Source: an uncultured Collinsella sp.
Lineage (GTDB): Bacteria; Actinomycetota; Coriobacteriia; Coriobacteriales; Coriobacteriaceae
DNA: 64,000 bases
Direction: 5' to 3'
Assembly (NCBI GenBank): GCA_900545605.1
Contig: UQZL01000001.1
Location: 79,389-143,388 of the forward strand
Part shown: piece by piece, positions 42,607 to 51,299 of the stretch
Layout of the letters: every line of letters starts with the position of its first letter
How positions within the stretch are numbered: the stretch's first letter is position 1
Made by a program: the position numbers and the translations under genes
Notes under the pieces: model-generated
Databases searched by the model: none
Told to the model about the DNA's origin: nothing
What the model saw: only the letters and a program-made list of their open reading frames with translations

Positions 42607-44667
42607 ATGGCTATGCAAAAAGACATGATGAGCCGCGCGGTGCGCGATTCATTTGCCAAGCTTGACCCCCGTGTCCAGGTCCAAAACCCGGTCATGTTCC
42701 TGGTGTGGCTGTCGGCCGCCATGACCTCCATTCTGGCCATCGCCTCTATTTTTGGGGTACAGGACGCCGACGTCCCCACGTACTATGTGATCGCCATTGC
42801 CGTCATTCTCTGGCTGACCGACCTCTTTTCAAATTTTGCCGAGGCACTTGCCGAGGGCCGCGGTAAGGCGCAGGCAGACTCCCTGCGCGCGGCGAAAAAG
42901 GACGTCGAGGCCCATCGCATCGAGTCCGTTGAGGATAAGGACCGCTTCACGGTCGTTCCCGGTACCGAGCTCTCACGCGGGGATCTGGTGGTCGTGCGCG
43001 CCGGCGAGCAGATTCCGGGAGACGGCGATGTCATCGAGGGTGCCGCCTCGGTTGATGAGTCGGCCATCACCGGCGAGTCTGCACCTGTGGTTCGCGAGGC
43101 TGGCGGTGACCGTTCTGCCGTCACTGGTGGCACTACCGTGCTTTCCGATTGGATTGTGGTGAAAATTACCAGCGAGCCTGGCCAGAGCTTCCTGGATAAG
43201 ATGATCGCCATGGTCGAGGGCGCCGCCCGCAAGAAGACCCCCAACGAGGTCGCGCTCGAGATCTTTCTGGTTGCTCTGTCCGTCATCTTCATCCTCGTGA
43301 CGCTCGCACTGTACTGCTACTCGAGTTTCTCTGCAGGGCTCAACGGTATGGCGAACCCCACGGCCGTGACCACGCTCGTGGCGCTGCTCGTGTGCCTGGC
43401 TCCCACAACCATCGGTGCCCTTCTGTCCGCCATTGGCATCGCCGGCATGAGCCGACTGAACGAGGCCAACGTGCTGGCCATGTCCGGTCGCGCCATCGAG
43501 GCCGCCGGCGACGTCGACATCCTCATGCTCGACAAGACCGGCACCATTACCCTGGGTAACCGCCAAGCCGCCGAGTTCATCCCGGTCGACGGCGTCGATC
43601 CCGCGGAGCTGGCCGATGCCGCGCAGCTGTCCTCTCTGGCGGATGAGACCCCCGAGGGCCGCTCTATCGTCGTGCTCGCCAAGGAGCAGTTTGGGCTGCG
43701 CGGCCGCACACTCGAGGATAAGGGCATGGAGTTCATCCCCTTCACCGCGGCGACCCGCATGTCCGGTGTGAACTACGCCGACAGCGAGATTCGCAAGGGT
43801 GCGGCCGATTCCGTTCGCGCTTATGTGGAGGCTGCCGGAGGAGTGTTCTCGAAGGAGTGCGACGAGGCCGTCGAACGCATTGCGAAGGTGGGTGGCACCC
43901 CGTTGGTCGTGGCAAAGGACCGACGTGTGCTGGGTGTCGTCTACCTTAAGGACATCATCAAGTCCGGCGTGAAGGAAAAGTTCGCCGACCTGCGCCGCAT
44001 GGGTATCAAGACCATAATGGTGACGGGTGATAATCCGCTGACGGCCGCGGCAATCGCCGCCGAGGCCGGTGTGGATGACTTCCTGGCCGAAGCGACGCCC
44101 GAGGGCAAGCTCGATAAGATCCGCGCGTTCCAGCATGAGGGCCATCTGGTCGCGATGACCGGCGACGGCACCAACGACGCGCCGGCACTGGCGCAGGCGG
44201 ATGTCGCCGTGGCCATGAACACGGGAACCCAGGCTGCCAAGGAGGCCGGCAACATGGTCGACCTCGACTCCAGCCCCACCAAACTCATCGATATCGTGCG
44301 TATCGGCAAGCAACTGCTCATGACCCGCGGCTCGCTCACGACCTTCTCGGTCGCCAACGACGTCGCCAAGTATTTCGCCATCATCCCGGCGCTATTCTCG
44401 CCGATCTACCCCGGGTTGGACGCCCTCAACATCCTGGGGCTCACCAGCCCGTTGACTGCCGTGCTGTCCGCCATTATCTACAACGCGCTGGTCATCGTCG
44501 CGCTGATTCCTGCCGCCCTGAAAGGCGTGAAGTACCGCGAGCTTTCGTCCGGCCAGCTGCTGACCCACAACCTGCTGGTGTGGGGCCTGGGCGGTATTGT
44601 GGCGCCGTTCGTATTCATCAAGATTATCGACATGCTGCTGGCCTTGTTCGGCATTGGCATGATGTAG
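42607..44667 (+). CDS. kdpB: Potassium-transporting ATPase ATP-binding subunit KdpB
   Basis: 686-aa P-type ATPase subunit. Phosphorylation motif DKTGTITLG, actuator loop ITGESAPV, and hinge motif TGDGTNDAPALAQADV are intact, with about seven membrane segments. RBS AAAGGAG. It sits between kdpA and kdpC with the standard short gaps. Confidence 0.97.
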   Translation: MAMQKDMMSRAVRDSFAKLDPRVQVQNPVMFLVWLSAAMTSILAIASIFGVQDADVPTYYVIAIAVILWLTDLFSNFAEALAEGRGKAQADSLRAAKKDVEAHRIESVEDKDRFTVVPGTELSRGDLVVVRAGEQIPGDGDVIEGAASVDESAITGESAPVVREAGGDRSAVTGGTTVLSDWIVVKITSEPGQSFLDKMIAMVEGAARKKTPNEVALEIFLVALSVIFILVTLALYCYSSFSAGLNGMANPTAVTTLVALLVCLAPTTIGALLSAIGIAGMSRLNEANVLAMSGRAIEAAGDVDILMLDKTGTITLGNRQAAEFIPVDGVDPAELADAAQLSSLADETPEGRSIVVLAKEQFGLRGRTLEDKGMEFIPFTAATRMSGVNYADSEIRKGAADSVRAYVEAAGGVFSKECDEAVERIAKVGGTPLVVAKDRRVLGVVYLKDIIKSGVKEKFADLRRMGIKTIMVTGDNPLTAAAIAAEAGVDDFLAEATPEGKLDKIRAFQHEGHLVAMTGDGTNDAPALAQADVAVAMNTGTQAAKEAGNMVDLDSSPTKLIDIVRIGKQLLMTRGSLTTFSVANDVAKYFAIIPALFSPIYPGLDALNILGLTSPLTAVLSAIIYNALVIVALIPAALKGVKYRELSSGQLLTHNLLVWGLGGIVAPFVFIKIIDMLLALFGIGMM

Positions 44668-44679
44668 ACGGAGGTATGT

Positions 44680-45270
44680 ATGTTCAAAGGTACCGCATCG
44701 CGCGCACTTGGCGTGTTCGCGCTGTTTACCGTTGTCTGCGGTCTGGGCTATACGCTCGTCGTGACCGGCATCGCCCAGGTTGCGTTCCCGTATCAGGCGA
44801 ACGGTTCGCTCATTACGGTCGACGGCAAGGTTGTGGGTTCCGAGCTCATCGGCCAGAACTTCGAGGATGAGGACCACATGTGGGGCCGCATCCAGAACGT
44901 GTCAATTTTCGAAGGCGAAGATGGCGAGCTCATGGCGTATGGTGCCCCATCCAACCTGTCCCCGGCGAGTGAGGAGTATCGGCAGCTTGTGGATGCGCGC
45001 GTGAAGAAGATCCGCGCCGCCAACCCCGATGCCGATATGGATGCTGTGCCCGTCGACCTGGTGACGTGTTCTGGCTCAGGGCTCGACCCCGAGATCTCCC
45101 CCGATGCCGCCGAGTACCAGGTACCGCGCCTGGCGAAGGCCACGGGCAAGAGCGAAGGCGAGGTTCGCGAGATCATCGCCCAGTGCACCAAGGGCCGATT
45201 CCTGGGCGTCTTCGGCGAGCCTACGGTCAACGTGCTCAAGGTGAACCTTATGCTGGACGGCGCGCTGTAG
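44680..45270 (+). CDS. kdpC: Potassium-transporting ATPase subunit KdpC
   Basis: 196-aa subunit with a single N-terminal membrane segment (VFALFTVVCGLGYTLVVTGIA) and a periplasm-facing domain. The conserved elements VVGSELIGQNF, DLVTCSGSGLDPEISP and YQVPRLAKATG are present. RBS GGAGG. It is the last gene of kdpFABC, 64 nt before the flanking hairpin copy B. Confidence 0.95.
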   Translation: MFKGTASRALGVFALFTVVCGLGYTLVVTGIAQVAFPYQANGSLITVDGKVVGSELIGQNFEDEDHMWGRIQNVSIFEGEDGELMAYGAPSNLSPASEEYRQLVDARVKKIRAANPDADMDAVPVDLVTCSGSGLDPEISPDAAEYQVPRLAKATGKSEGEVREIIAQCTKGRFLGVFGEPTVNVLKVNLMLDGAL

Positions 45271-45334
45271 GTGAGGGAGTGGCGGATGAGGGCATGACTG
45301 ACTATCTGAGCCCTTAATTCCACCCCGCCCATCA

Positions 45335-45406
45335 GTTGCAGTGGAATACGGACTGTTTTGGCTGTCAAAGGCCTTATCTACTCCGTATTCCACCGCAACT
45401 TTTTTG
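45335..45406. repeat. kdp-flanking hairpin, copy B
   Basis: 18-bp arms (45335-45352 and 45382-45399, 17 of 18 paired) around the same 29-nt loop as copy A, followed by TTTTTT. In this position it is a plausible terminator for kdpFABC. Confidence 0.85.
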
Positions 45407-45518
45407 TGAGGGTCGGGATTGAAGGTGGAGAGTGCGAGCGAGTGCGAATGCGGCGGTTGCTGATACGATAGGTGTGTTAGCAACTGCCGCCGAGCGGCTT
45501 AAACGAAAGGAACCCAGT

Positions 45519-47468
45519 ATGGAGTCTTCCGCCTATCCGATGCTCTTTAGCCCCATCAAGGTCGGTACGACCGAGGTCAAGAACCGTGTCTTTATGCCGC
45601 CGGTGTCCACCAACCTGGCCGATCACGGATATGTGACCGACGACTTGGTCGATCATTACCGTGCCCGTGCCAAGGGCGGCGTTGGCCTGATCATCACCGA
45701 GGTCGTGACGGTCGAGCCTACCTATACCTATCTGCCGGGTGACATGTGCTGCTACGACGACACGTTTATCCCCGGCTGGGAAAAGCTCGCCGCGGCCGTC
45801 CACGAGTATGGCTGCAAGATCATGCCGCAGCTCTTCCACCCCGCCTACATGGCCTTTAACATTCCGGGCACGCCGCGCCTGATCGCTCCGTCCTTCGTGG
45901 GCCCGTCCTACGCCCGCGAGGCGCCGCGTCCTATCACGGTCGACGAGATCCACGAGCTCACACACCAGTTTGGCGACGCCGCCGTGCGCATGCAAAAGGC
46001 TGGCGTCGATGGCGTCGAGGTCCATGCGGCGCACGCCCACGGCATGCTCGGCGGCTTTTTGACCCCGCTCTACAACAAGCGTACCGACGAGTACGGCGGC
46101 TCGCTCGACGCTCGCATGCGCTTCCTGCTCGAGGTCATCGCCGAGATTCGCGAGCGCTGCGGTAAGGACTTTATCATCGACATCCGCATCTCGGGCGATG
46201 AGTACACCGATGGCGGCCTGACCCTCAACGACATGATCTACGTCTCGCGTCGCCTGGAGAAGGCCGGCGTCGACATGATTCATGTGTCAGGCGGCACCAC
46301 CATTAAGCGCGGCTCCGCGATTCCCGCCGCCGGTACCCAGCAGGCCTCGCACGCTGCCTGCTCGCGCGAGATCAAAAAGCACGTGAACATTCCTGTTGCC
46401 ACGGTCGGCCGCATTAACGAGGCATGGATTGCCGAGGAGCTGATCGAGGACGGCGCCGCCGACATCTGCATGATGGGCCGCGCCAATCTGTGCGATGCCG
46501 AGTTCTGCAACAAGGCCGCTGCCGGCAACGCCGATGACATCCGCCCCTGCATTGGCTGTCTGCGCTGCCTGAACGGCATTATGTTTGGCAAGCGCATCTC
46601 CTGCACCGTCAATCCGGACGTGGAGCGCGACGAGGCCGGCTACGAGCCTGCCGCTACGCCCAAGAACGTGCTGGTCGTGGGCGCTGGTCCCGCAGGTATG
46701 GAGGCGGCCTACATTGCTGCCAAGCGCGGGCACCACGTGGTGCTTGTGGACAAGCAGGACGAACCGGGCGGCGAGATGCGCATCGCGGCTGTTCCGCCGG
46801 CAAAGCAGGAGCTTACGCGCGTGATCAAGTATCAGTATCGCCGCCTGGCCGAAGCGGGCGTAACGTGCGTCTTTGGTACCGAGCTATCTGCTGAGGATAT
46901 TCAGCGCGACTATGCCGGCTACGAGGTCGTTTTGGCCTACGGTGCCGAGCCTATCGCTCCGGCCTTTATGCAGGGCTTTAAGCAGGTCATGACGGCTGAC
47001 GACCTGCTGGGCGGCAACGCCTTCCCGGGCAAGAAGATCGTCATCGTCGGCGGCGGTACCGTCGGCTGCGAGACTGCCGACTATCTGGCTCCGCTGGTCA
47101 ACGACCTGTCGCCGGCCAATCGCGATGTCACCGTCATCGAGATGACCAAGACGCTCGCTGCCAACGAGGGCGGCGCCGGCCGCGCGGTGCTCATCACGCG
47201 CATGCTTTCCAAGGGCGTTCACGTGCTGACCGAGGCCAAGGTAACCGAGATTACCGAGGACACCATCAGCTACGAAAAAGATGGCGAGATCCACACTATC
47301 GCCGATGCCGATACGCTGGTGCTTGCCATGGGCTATCGTCCCAACACCAAGCTGGCCGACGACCTGGCCGCTGCCGGTGTTGCCACCCACGTGCTGGGCG
47401 ACGCCCAGAAGTGCGGCAACATCCGCGATGCCATCGGCGATGGCTACAAGGTTGCCTGCGAGCTCTAG
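45519..47468 (+). CDS. Old Yellow Enzyme-family NAD(P)H:flavin oxidoreductase with FAD domain (BaiH/dienoyl-CoA reductase type)
   Basis: 649-aa flavoenzyme. An N-terminal FMN barrel (FSPIKVGTTEVKNRVFMPPV; VEVHAAHAHGMLGGFLTP) is followed by a [4Fe-4S] cysteine motif (CIGCLRCLNG with a fourth Cys about 12 residues on). The C-terminal part has two dinucleotide folds (VVGAGPAGMEAAYIA; IVGGGTVGCETADYL). Such enzymes reduce enoyl groups of bile acids, aromatic acids or enoyl-CoA, and the substrate is not decided here. ATG 45519 has GAAAGGAA upstream. Transcribed alone. Confidence 0.9.
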   Translation: MESSAYPMLFSPIKVGTTEVKNRVFMPPVSTNLADHGYVTDDLVDHYRARAKGGVGLIITEVVTVEPTYTYLPGDMCCYDDTFIPGWEKLAAAVHEYGCKIMPQLFHPAYMAFNIPGTPRLIAPSFVGPSYAREAPRPITVDEIHELTHQFGDAAVRMQKAGVDGVEVHAAHAHGMLGGFLTPLYNKRTDEYGGSLDARMRFLLEVIAEIRERCGKDFIIDIRISGDEYTDGGLTLNDMIYVSRRLEKAGVDMIHVSGGTTIKRGSAIPAAGTQQASHAACSREIKKHVNIPVATVGRINEAWIAEELIEDGAADICMMGRANLCDAEFCNKAAAGNADDIRPCIGCLRCLNGIMFGKRISCTVNPDVERDEAGYEPAATPKNVLVVGAGPAGMEAAYIAAKRGHHVVLVDKQDEPGGEMRIAAVPPAKQELTRVIKYQYRRLAEAGVTCVFGTELSAEDIQRDYAGYEVVLAYGAEPIAPAFMQGFKQVMTADDLLGGNAFPGKKIVIVGGGTVGCETADYLAPLVNDLSPANRDVTVIEMTKTLAANEGGAGRAVLITRMLSKGVHVLTEAKVTEITEDTISYEKDGEIHTIADADTLVLAMGYRPNTKLADDLAAAGVATHVLGDAQKCGNIRDAIGDGYKVACEL

Positions 47469-47485
47469 TCAACCCCTTGTTGCGT

Positions 47486-47532
47486 GGGGGCAGGTTACTT
47501 TGCACCAACTTGGCGCATGTAAACCTGGCCCC
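47486..47532. terminator. Imperfect long hairpin after the oxidoreductase gene
   Basis: GGGGGCAGGTT pairs with AACCTGGCCCC across TGC/GCA and CCAA/TTGG inner stems, 18 nt after the stop codon. A better terminator follows at 47622. Confidence 0.4.
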
Positions 47533-47621
47533 ATTGACGAGGTTTCCGCCATCCCAGGGCGGCTACATGGAGTAGCGCCCGTGCGCATCGATTCCCTCTC
47601 ATAGATGTGCGGCACAAAGAA

Positions 47622-47652
47622 CCCCGAGCTCACACGAGCTCGGGGCCTTTTT
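47622..47652 (+). terminator. Intrinsic terminator after the oxidoreductase gene
   Basis: CCCCGAGCTC (47622-47631) and GAGCTCGGGG (47636-47645) with loop ACAC, followed by CCTTTTT. Confidence 0.85.
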
Positions 47653-47678
47653 CGTCTGGATTGGGGACGCATAGCCGG

Positions 47679-47802
47679 ACGAAAGCGTGTTGCGTTTGGC
47701 GTAAAACCATACGAAAGTGCAATTTGCGTCTTATTTCCGAACGTAAAACAGACGAAAACCGTTTACGTCTGCTTTAAATCCGTACGAAAACGGTTTTCGT
47801 CT
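47679..47802. repeat. Phased array of ACGAAA...TTTnCGT palindromes
   Basis: Four imperfect palindromes begin with ACGAAA at 47679, 47711, 47752 and 47784 and end in TTTnCGT (the first is degenerate). The last is a perfect ACGAAAACGGTTTTCGT. Spacings are 32, 41 and 32 bp, near whole helical turns. They fill the gap between the convergent oxidoreductase and ATPase genes. No other feature was seen in 47469-47821. Confidence 0.65.
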
Positions 47803-47821
47803 TGCAGGGCAGTTGCCGTTT

Positions 47822-48913
47822 CTACAGTTCAACTTCCAGTTCGGCTTTGTGTTCGCAGAGGTAGTCGCGCATGTAGGGGATGGCAAATGAGACCTTGCCG
47901 TACGAAGGAGCCTCGATAATCGATTCTCTTAACAGGCGGCTGCGGACGGAGCTCACCTGTTGAGGCGTTTTGTTTAGGGCATCGGCAACCATGCTGGTCG
48001 AGCTCGTCTGCCCCAAAGACGCCATGCTCAGCAGATAAGCGATGCACGTGGGCGGAATGCGCTGCAGCGCGGGCTCAATCACCATGGCGCAGAAGCGTTC
48101 GCGTGCCGTTGCAATGCCACGCTCGGCTTCTTCTTCTCCAATAATCGCTGTATGTGCGCGTCTTGCCAACTGCCATGCGTAGTATCCAACGAGTTGGATC
48201 ATGAAAGGATAGCCTTGCGTTGCCTCGGCAAGTTGGCCGGCAATACCTGGCTGCAACTCCATGCCAGACGCTTCAATGGTTTCCTCGAGGGAGTACGACA
48301 CTTCGGTTACTGCCACAGCCTTCAGATCAAAGGGGAGGGCACGGCGCAAAAACGTAAGTGTCTTTCCGTTGATGATGCTTTCAATCATCGAAGGCAGCCC
48401 AGCAAAAACAAAGGCGATATCAAGGTCTTCGCCGATAACCTGCTGAATCGCAATGGAGAGCGTTCGGACCTCATCGAGCTCTGCGTCTTGAACCTCGTCG
48501 AGAGTGATGAGCAGGCCATTTCCATTCTTGGATATTGTCTGTCTCATGGCGTCGCGTAGCGATGGGCCGATTCGCTCAATATCTATGCTGCCGATGGATA
48601 TGCCAGCTACGGTGGGCTCAAATCTGGCGTGTTTGGCCTGGAATTTGGGCTGCAGCTGTTCGAGAATGCGCTGGCAAAGTCCCTCGGTTGCGACCTCTTT
48701 TATGACCGTCCAGCCATGGCTTTGCGCCAAACGTGAGCACTCGTCAAGGAGGACCGTCTTGCCCGTTCCACGGACGCCGGCTATGCGCATTAGGCGCCCC
48801 GGGGCACCAGGCCCGTTGACGAGGCCCTCATTGAATTCTTCGAGCACATCTTCGCGGCCGATAATCGTGGGAGGTGTTTTACCTGCTGTGGGCTTAAAAG
48901 GGTTTGTTTGCAT
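47822..48913 (-). CDS. AAA/STAND-type ATP-binding protein (archaeal-ATPase-like)
   Basis: 363-aa ATPase with Walker A GVRGTGKTVLLDE (about residues 46-58), Walker B LLITLDEVQDAE, and a C-terminal winged-helix-like region (STSMVADALNKTPQQVSSVRSRLL). This layout matches Orc1/Cdc6-like bacterial ATPases of unknown role, not a named replication factor. ATG 48913 has AAAGGTGG at the right distance; a GTG nine bases earlier is less likely. It stands alone and faces a tandem 10-bp repeat on its promoter side. Confidence 0.8.
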   Translation of the reverse strand: MQTNPFKPTAGKTPPTIIGREDVLEEFNEGLVNGPGAPGRLMRIAGVRGTGKTVLLDECSRLAQSHGWTVIKEVATEGLCQRILEQLQPKFQAKHARFEPTVAGISIGSIDIERIGPSLRDAMRQTISKNGNGLLITLDEVQDAELDEVRTLSIAIQQVIGEDLDIAFVFAGLPSMIESIINGKTLTFLRRALPFDLKAVAVTEVSYSLEETIEASGMELQPGIAGQLAEATQGYPFMIQLVGYYAWQLARRAHTAIIGEEEAERGIATARERFCAMVIEPALQRIPPTCIAYLLSMASLGQTSSTSMVADALNKTPQQVSSVRSRLLRESIIEAPSYGKVSFAIPYMRDYLCEHKAELEVEL

Positions 48914-48930
48914 GTGAGCCACCTTTGCTC

Positions 48931-49000
48931 AAGATATAGCAAGATATAGCAAAGTATAGCAAGATATAGCAAAGTATAGTGAGATATAGCAAAGTAAGCG
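48931..49000. repeat. Seven tandem 10-bp repeats upstream of the ATPase gene
   Basis: Seven consecutive decamers of the type AAGATATAGC / AAAGTATAGC, the last degenerate. On the coding strand of the ATPase gene they read as repeated GCTATATCTT/GCTATACTTT, each containing a TATA-like hexamer. They begin 17 bp upstream of the start codon. The 10-bp period keeps every copy on nearly one DNA face. Confidence 0.9.
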
Positions 49001-49120
49001 CTACTTGCGGGTTTTGCGGTGGTGCTATTTTCCAAATGCCGCGCGGATAAAGCGCTGGGCGAACAGCTTGTTGGCAACTCACGAGGGCTCGGGGTGCCAA
49101 TTTGGGATGGAGTAGTGCTG

Positions 49121-49282
49121 TGCCACGAATAGGGCCTATCTACTACGTTTAAGCCGCAGGGGTCAACCATAGTCGGCTTTTTCGAAAATCGACAAGCTGT
49201 CTACCTGCGGTTTTGTTTTCACGGTTTTCGGTATGGTCGAGGCTATCCGTGTTAACGTAGTAGATAGGCCACTTTTGTGGCA
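49121..49282. repeat. Long inverted repeat with structured spacer
   Basis: Arms 49121-49153 and 49250-49282 (about 26 of 32 positions paired; central block GGCCTATCTACTACGTT). The 96-bp spacer has its own CCGCAGG/CCTGCGG pair. The block resembles GGCCTTATCTACTCCGT in the kdp-flanking hairpins. It occupies the middle of the 502-bp gap 48914-49415, which otherwise holds only the tandem repeat and the GntR promoter region. Confidence 0.7.
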
Positions 49283-49415
49283 AGGGGGCCGATCTGCGGG
49301 TCAGGGTAGCCAAAAGAACCCCGTCCCAAAAAGACTGATTGGGAGCTGGGGCGTGTCGATGCGATAGTATTACGTGGTGATATTCGACAAACCGTGAGCT
49401 TCATCCGAGGGCTTT

Positions 49416-50108
49416 ATGGAACAACACCAGCATTATCAGAGCTTGCAAGATCAGGCGTACAACGCATTGCGCTCCAAGATTATCTATGCCGAGCTCAAGC
49501 CCGGCACGCGCCTTTCGGCGATTGGTCTGGAAAAGGAGACGGGAATCGGGCGCACGCCCATTCGCGAATCCTTTGTGCGCCTGCGTGAGCAGGAGCTGGT
49601 GGAAACGCGTCCCAAAAGCGGCACCTACGTCTCTAAGATCAGCATGGAACGCGCCGAAAACGCCTGCTTTTTGCGCGAGAAGCTCGAGAGAAGCGTGCTT
49701 ATTAAATGCTGTTCGGCCGCCTCGCCCGAGCAAAAGCAGCGGCTTGAGCAGATTCTTACCGAGTCCGAGTCGCTCGACCATGGCGAAACGCGCCGTTTCT
49801 TTGACCTGGATAACCTGTTCCATGAGACATGTTTTGAAATTGCCGGTCGTCACATGTTGTGGGATTGGATGAAGAGCATCAACACGCATTTTGAGCGATA
49901 CAACTGGTTGCGTATGGTGTCGCAGGATCTGGATTGGGAGCCGATTCGTCGGCAGCATCGCCGGATTCTCGAGGCCATTAAGAGGGGCGATACCGATGCG
50001 GCGAGTTATCTGGCAGAGACGCACTTGCACCTGATGCCCGAGGAGCAGGGCCCGGTTATCGCCTTGCATCCCGACTATTTTGAGCTGCCTAAAGACTCGT
50101 CTATCTAG
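49416..50108 (+). CDS. GntR-family regulator (FadR/FCD subfamily)
   Basis: 230-aa transcription factor. The N-terminal winged helix (ALRSKIIYAELKPGTRLS, TPIRESFVRLREQELVETRPKSGTYV) is typical of GntR. The all-helical C-terminal domain has FCD-type metal/ligand residues (DLDNLFHETCFEIAGR, HRRILEAIKRGD, HLHL). The nearest possible targets, the ATPase and LacI genes, give no obvious pathway. Ribosome site weak (GAGGGC). Confidence 0.9.
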   Translation: MEQHQHYQSLQDQAYNALRSKIIYAELKPGTRLSAIGLEKETGIGRTPIRESFVRLREQELVETRPKSGTYVSKISMERAENACFLREKLERSVLIKCCSAASPEQKQRLEQILTESESLDHGETRRFFDLDNLFHETCFEIAGRHMLWDWMKSINTHFERYNWLRMVSQDLDWEPIRRQHRRILEAIKRGDTDAASYLAETHLHLMPEEQGPVIALHPDYFELPKDSSI

Positions 50109-50135
50109 CCCATCATCGCATCTGCTCGAGACGCA

Positions 50136-50167
50136 AAAAACGACGCTGCTCACCTACAGCGTTTTGC
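50136..50167 (+). terminator. Terminator after the gntR gene
   Basis: CGCTG/CAGCG with flanking GCAAAA/TTTTGC over an 8-nt loop, 30 nt past the stop codon. Confidence 0.6.
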
Positions 50168-50234
50168 AAGCGAGATTTTTAAAAAAATGCCTAAAATGGC
50201 TCAGGCTGCCGACAATGGGGAAACGGGGTGCGCC

Positions 50235-51257
50235 ATGGCGCAGATGAGAATCAAGGACATTGCCGCCGAGGCGGGCGTGAGCCCGGCCACGGTCTCGCGC
50301 TATCTCAACAACCGCCCCGGGCAGATGACCGAGGAAACCCGCGCTCGCATCGCGGCGGTTATCGAGCGCACCGGCTATCGCCCACGTGCTGCCGCGCGCA
50401 ATCTGCGCAGCTCGCGCACCAACCTCATCGGTGTGATCCTGGCCGACATCGCCAACCCGTTCTCGAGCGCCATGCTCGAGGGCCTTTCCGCCAGTGCCGC
50501 CGCGCGCGGCTGCTCGCTCATGACGGCCATTAGCGGCAACGATCCCGCCAAGGAGGCCGAGTCGCTCACCAGACTTATCGATGCCGGCGTGGACGGCCTG
50601 GTCGTCAACACCTGCGGAGGCAACGACAAGGCGATCGCCGCGGCCGCGGGGCGCCTGCCCGTTGTGCTGCTCGACCGCGACGTTGCCGACGGCGGTGTCG
50701 ATCTGGTGACATCTAACAACCGTGAGCTGGTCGCCGGCCTGGTAGACGCCTTGACCGCCGCTGGCAGCGAGCGCCTGTGCCTGCTCACCGAGGCGAGCGA
50801 CGACAGCCCCGTGCGTCGCGAGCGCGCCGAGGCCTTTACCGACGAGCTGTCGCGACGCGGCCTTGCCGGCGAGGTTGTCACCTTGGCCGATGGCGGTGCC
50901 ACGGGCGTTGGTCGCTTGGACGAGACCATCCGCGGCTATGCAGGCAAAAAGCTCGGCCTCATTGCCGTCAACGGCCTAGTTTTCCTGCGTCTGACCGAGG
51001 CGCTGGCGCAGCTTGGTCCCTCGCTGCCGGCGGGGCTCAAGATCGCGACGTTTGACGACTACCCTTGGAACCATGTGCTCTTTAGCGGCGTCACCACGGC
51101 CGCGCAGGATACCCTCACCATTGCCGAGCGCGTGGTCGAGCGCCTGTCCGAGCGCATCGACGTCGTTACCACCACCGTGGGCGAGGCCGCAAAGCTGGCG
51201 CCCAAACGCATCGAGATCCCCGGCCACATCGAACACCGCGCCTCGACCTCGCGCTAG
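50235..51257 (+). CDS. LacI-family transcriptional regulator
   Basis: 340-aa repressor from ATG 50235 (upstream frame not needed). The HTH reads MRIKDIAAEAGVSPATVSRYLNNR; the hinge helix and a periplasmic-binding-protein-like ligand domain follow (LIGVILADIANPFSSAML, DGLVVNTC, IATFDDYPW). The subfamily looks like KdgR/sugar-acid types, but no sugar genes are nearby to confirm it. Confidence 0.9.
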   Translation: MAQMRIKDIAAEAGVSPATVSRYLNNRPGQMTEETRARIAAVIERTGYRPRAAARNLRSSRTNLIGVILADIANPFSSAMLEGLSASAAARGCSLMTAISGNDPAKEAESLTRLIDAGVDGLVVNTCGGNDKAIAAAAGRLPVVLLDRDVADGGVDLVTSNNRELVAGLVDALTAAGSERLCLLTEASDDSPVRRERAEAFTDELSRRGLAGEVVTLADGGATGVGRLDETIRGYAGKKLGLIAVNGLVFLRLTEALAQLGPSLPAGLKIATFDDYPWNHVLFSGVTTAAQDTLTIAERVVERLSERIDVVTTTVGEAAKLAPKRIEIPGHIEHRASTSR

Positions 51258-51299
51258 TCTGTGTGATAATATATAGACAATGTCATACAGGAGGTATCC

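Noticed and set aside
48931..49000. Tandem repeat as a CRISPR array
   Set aside because: Units are 10 bp with no spacers, and no cas gene is present.
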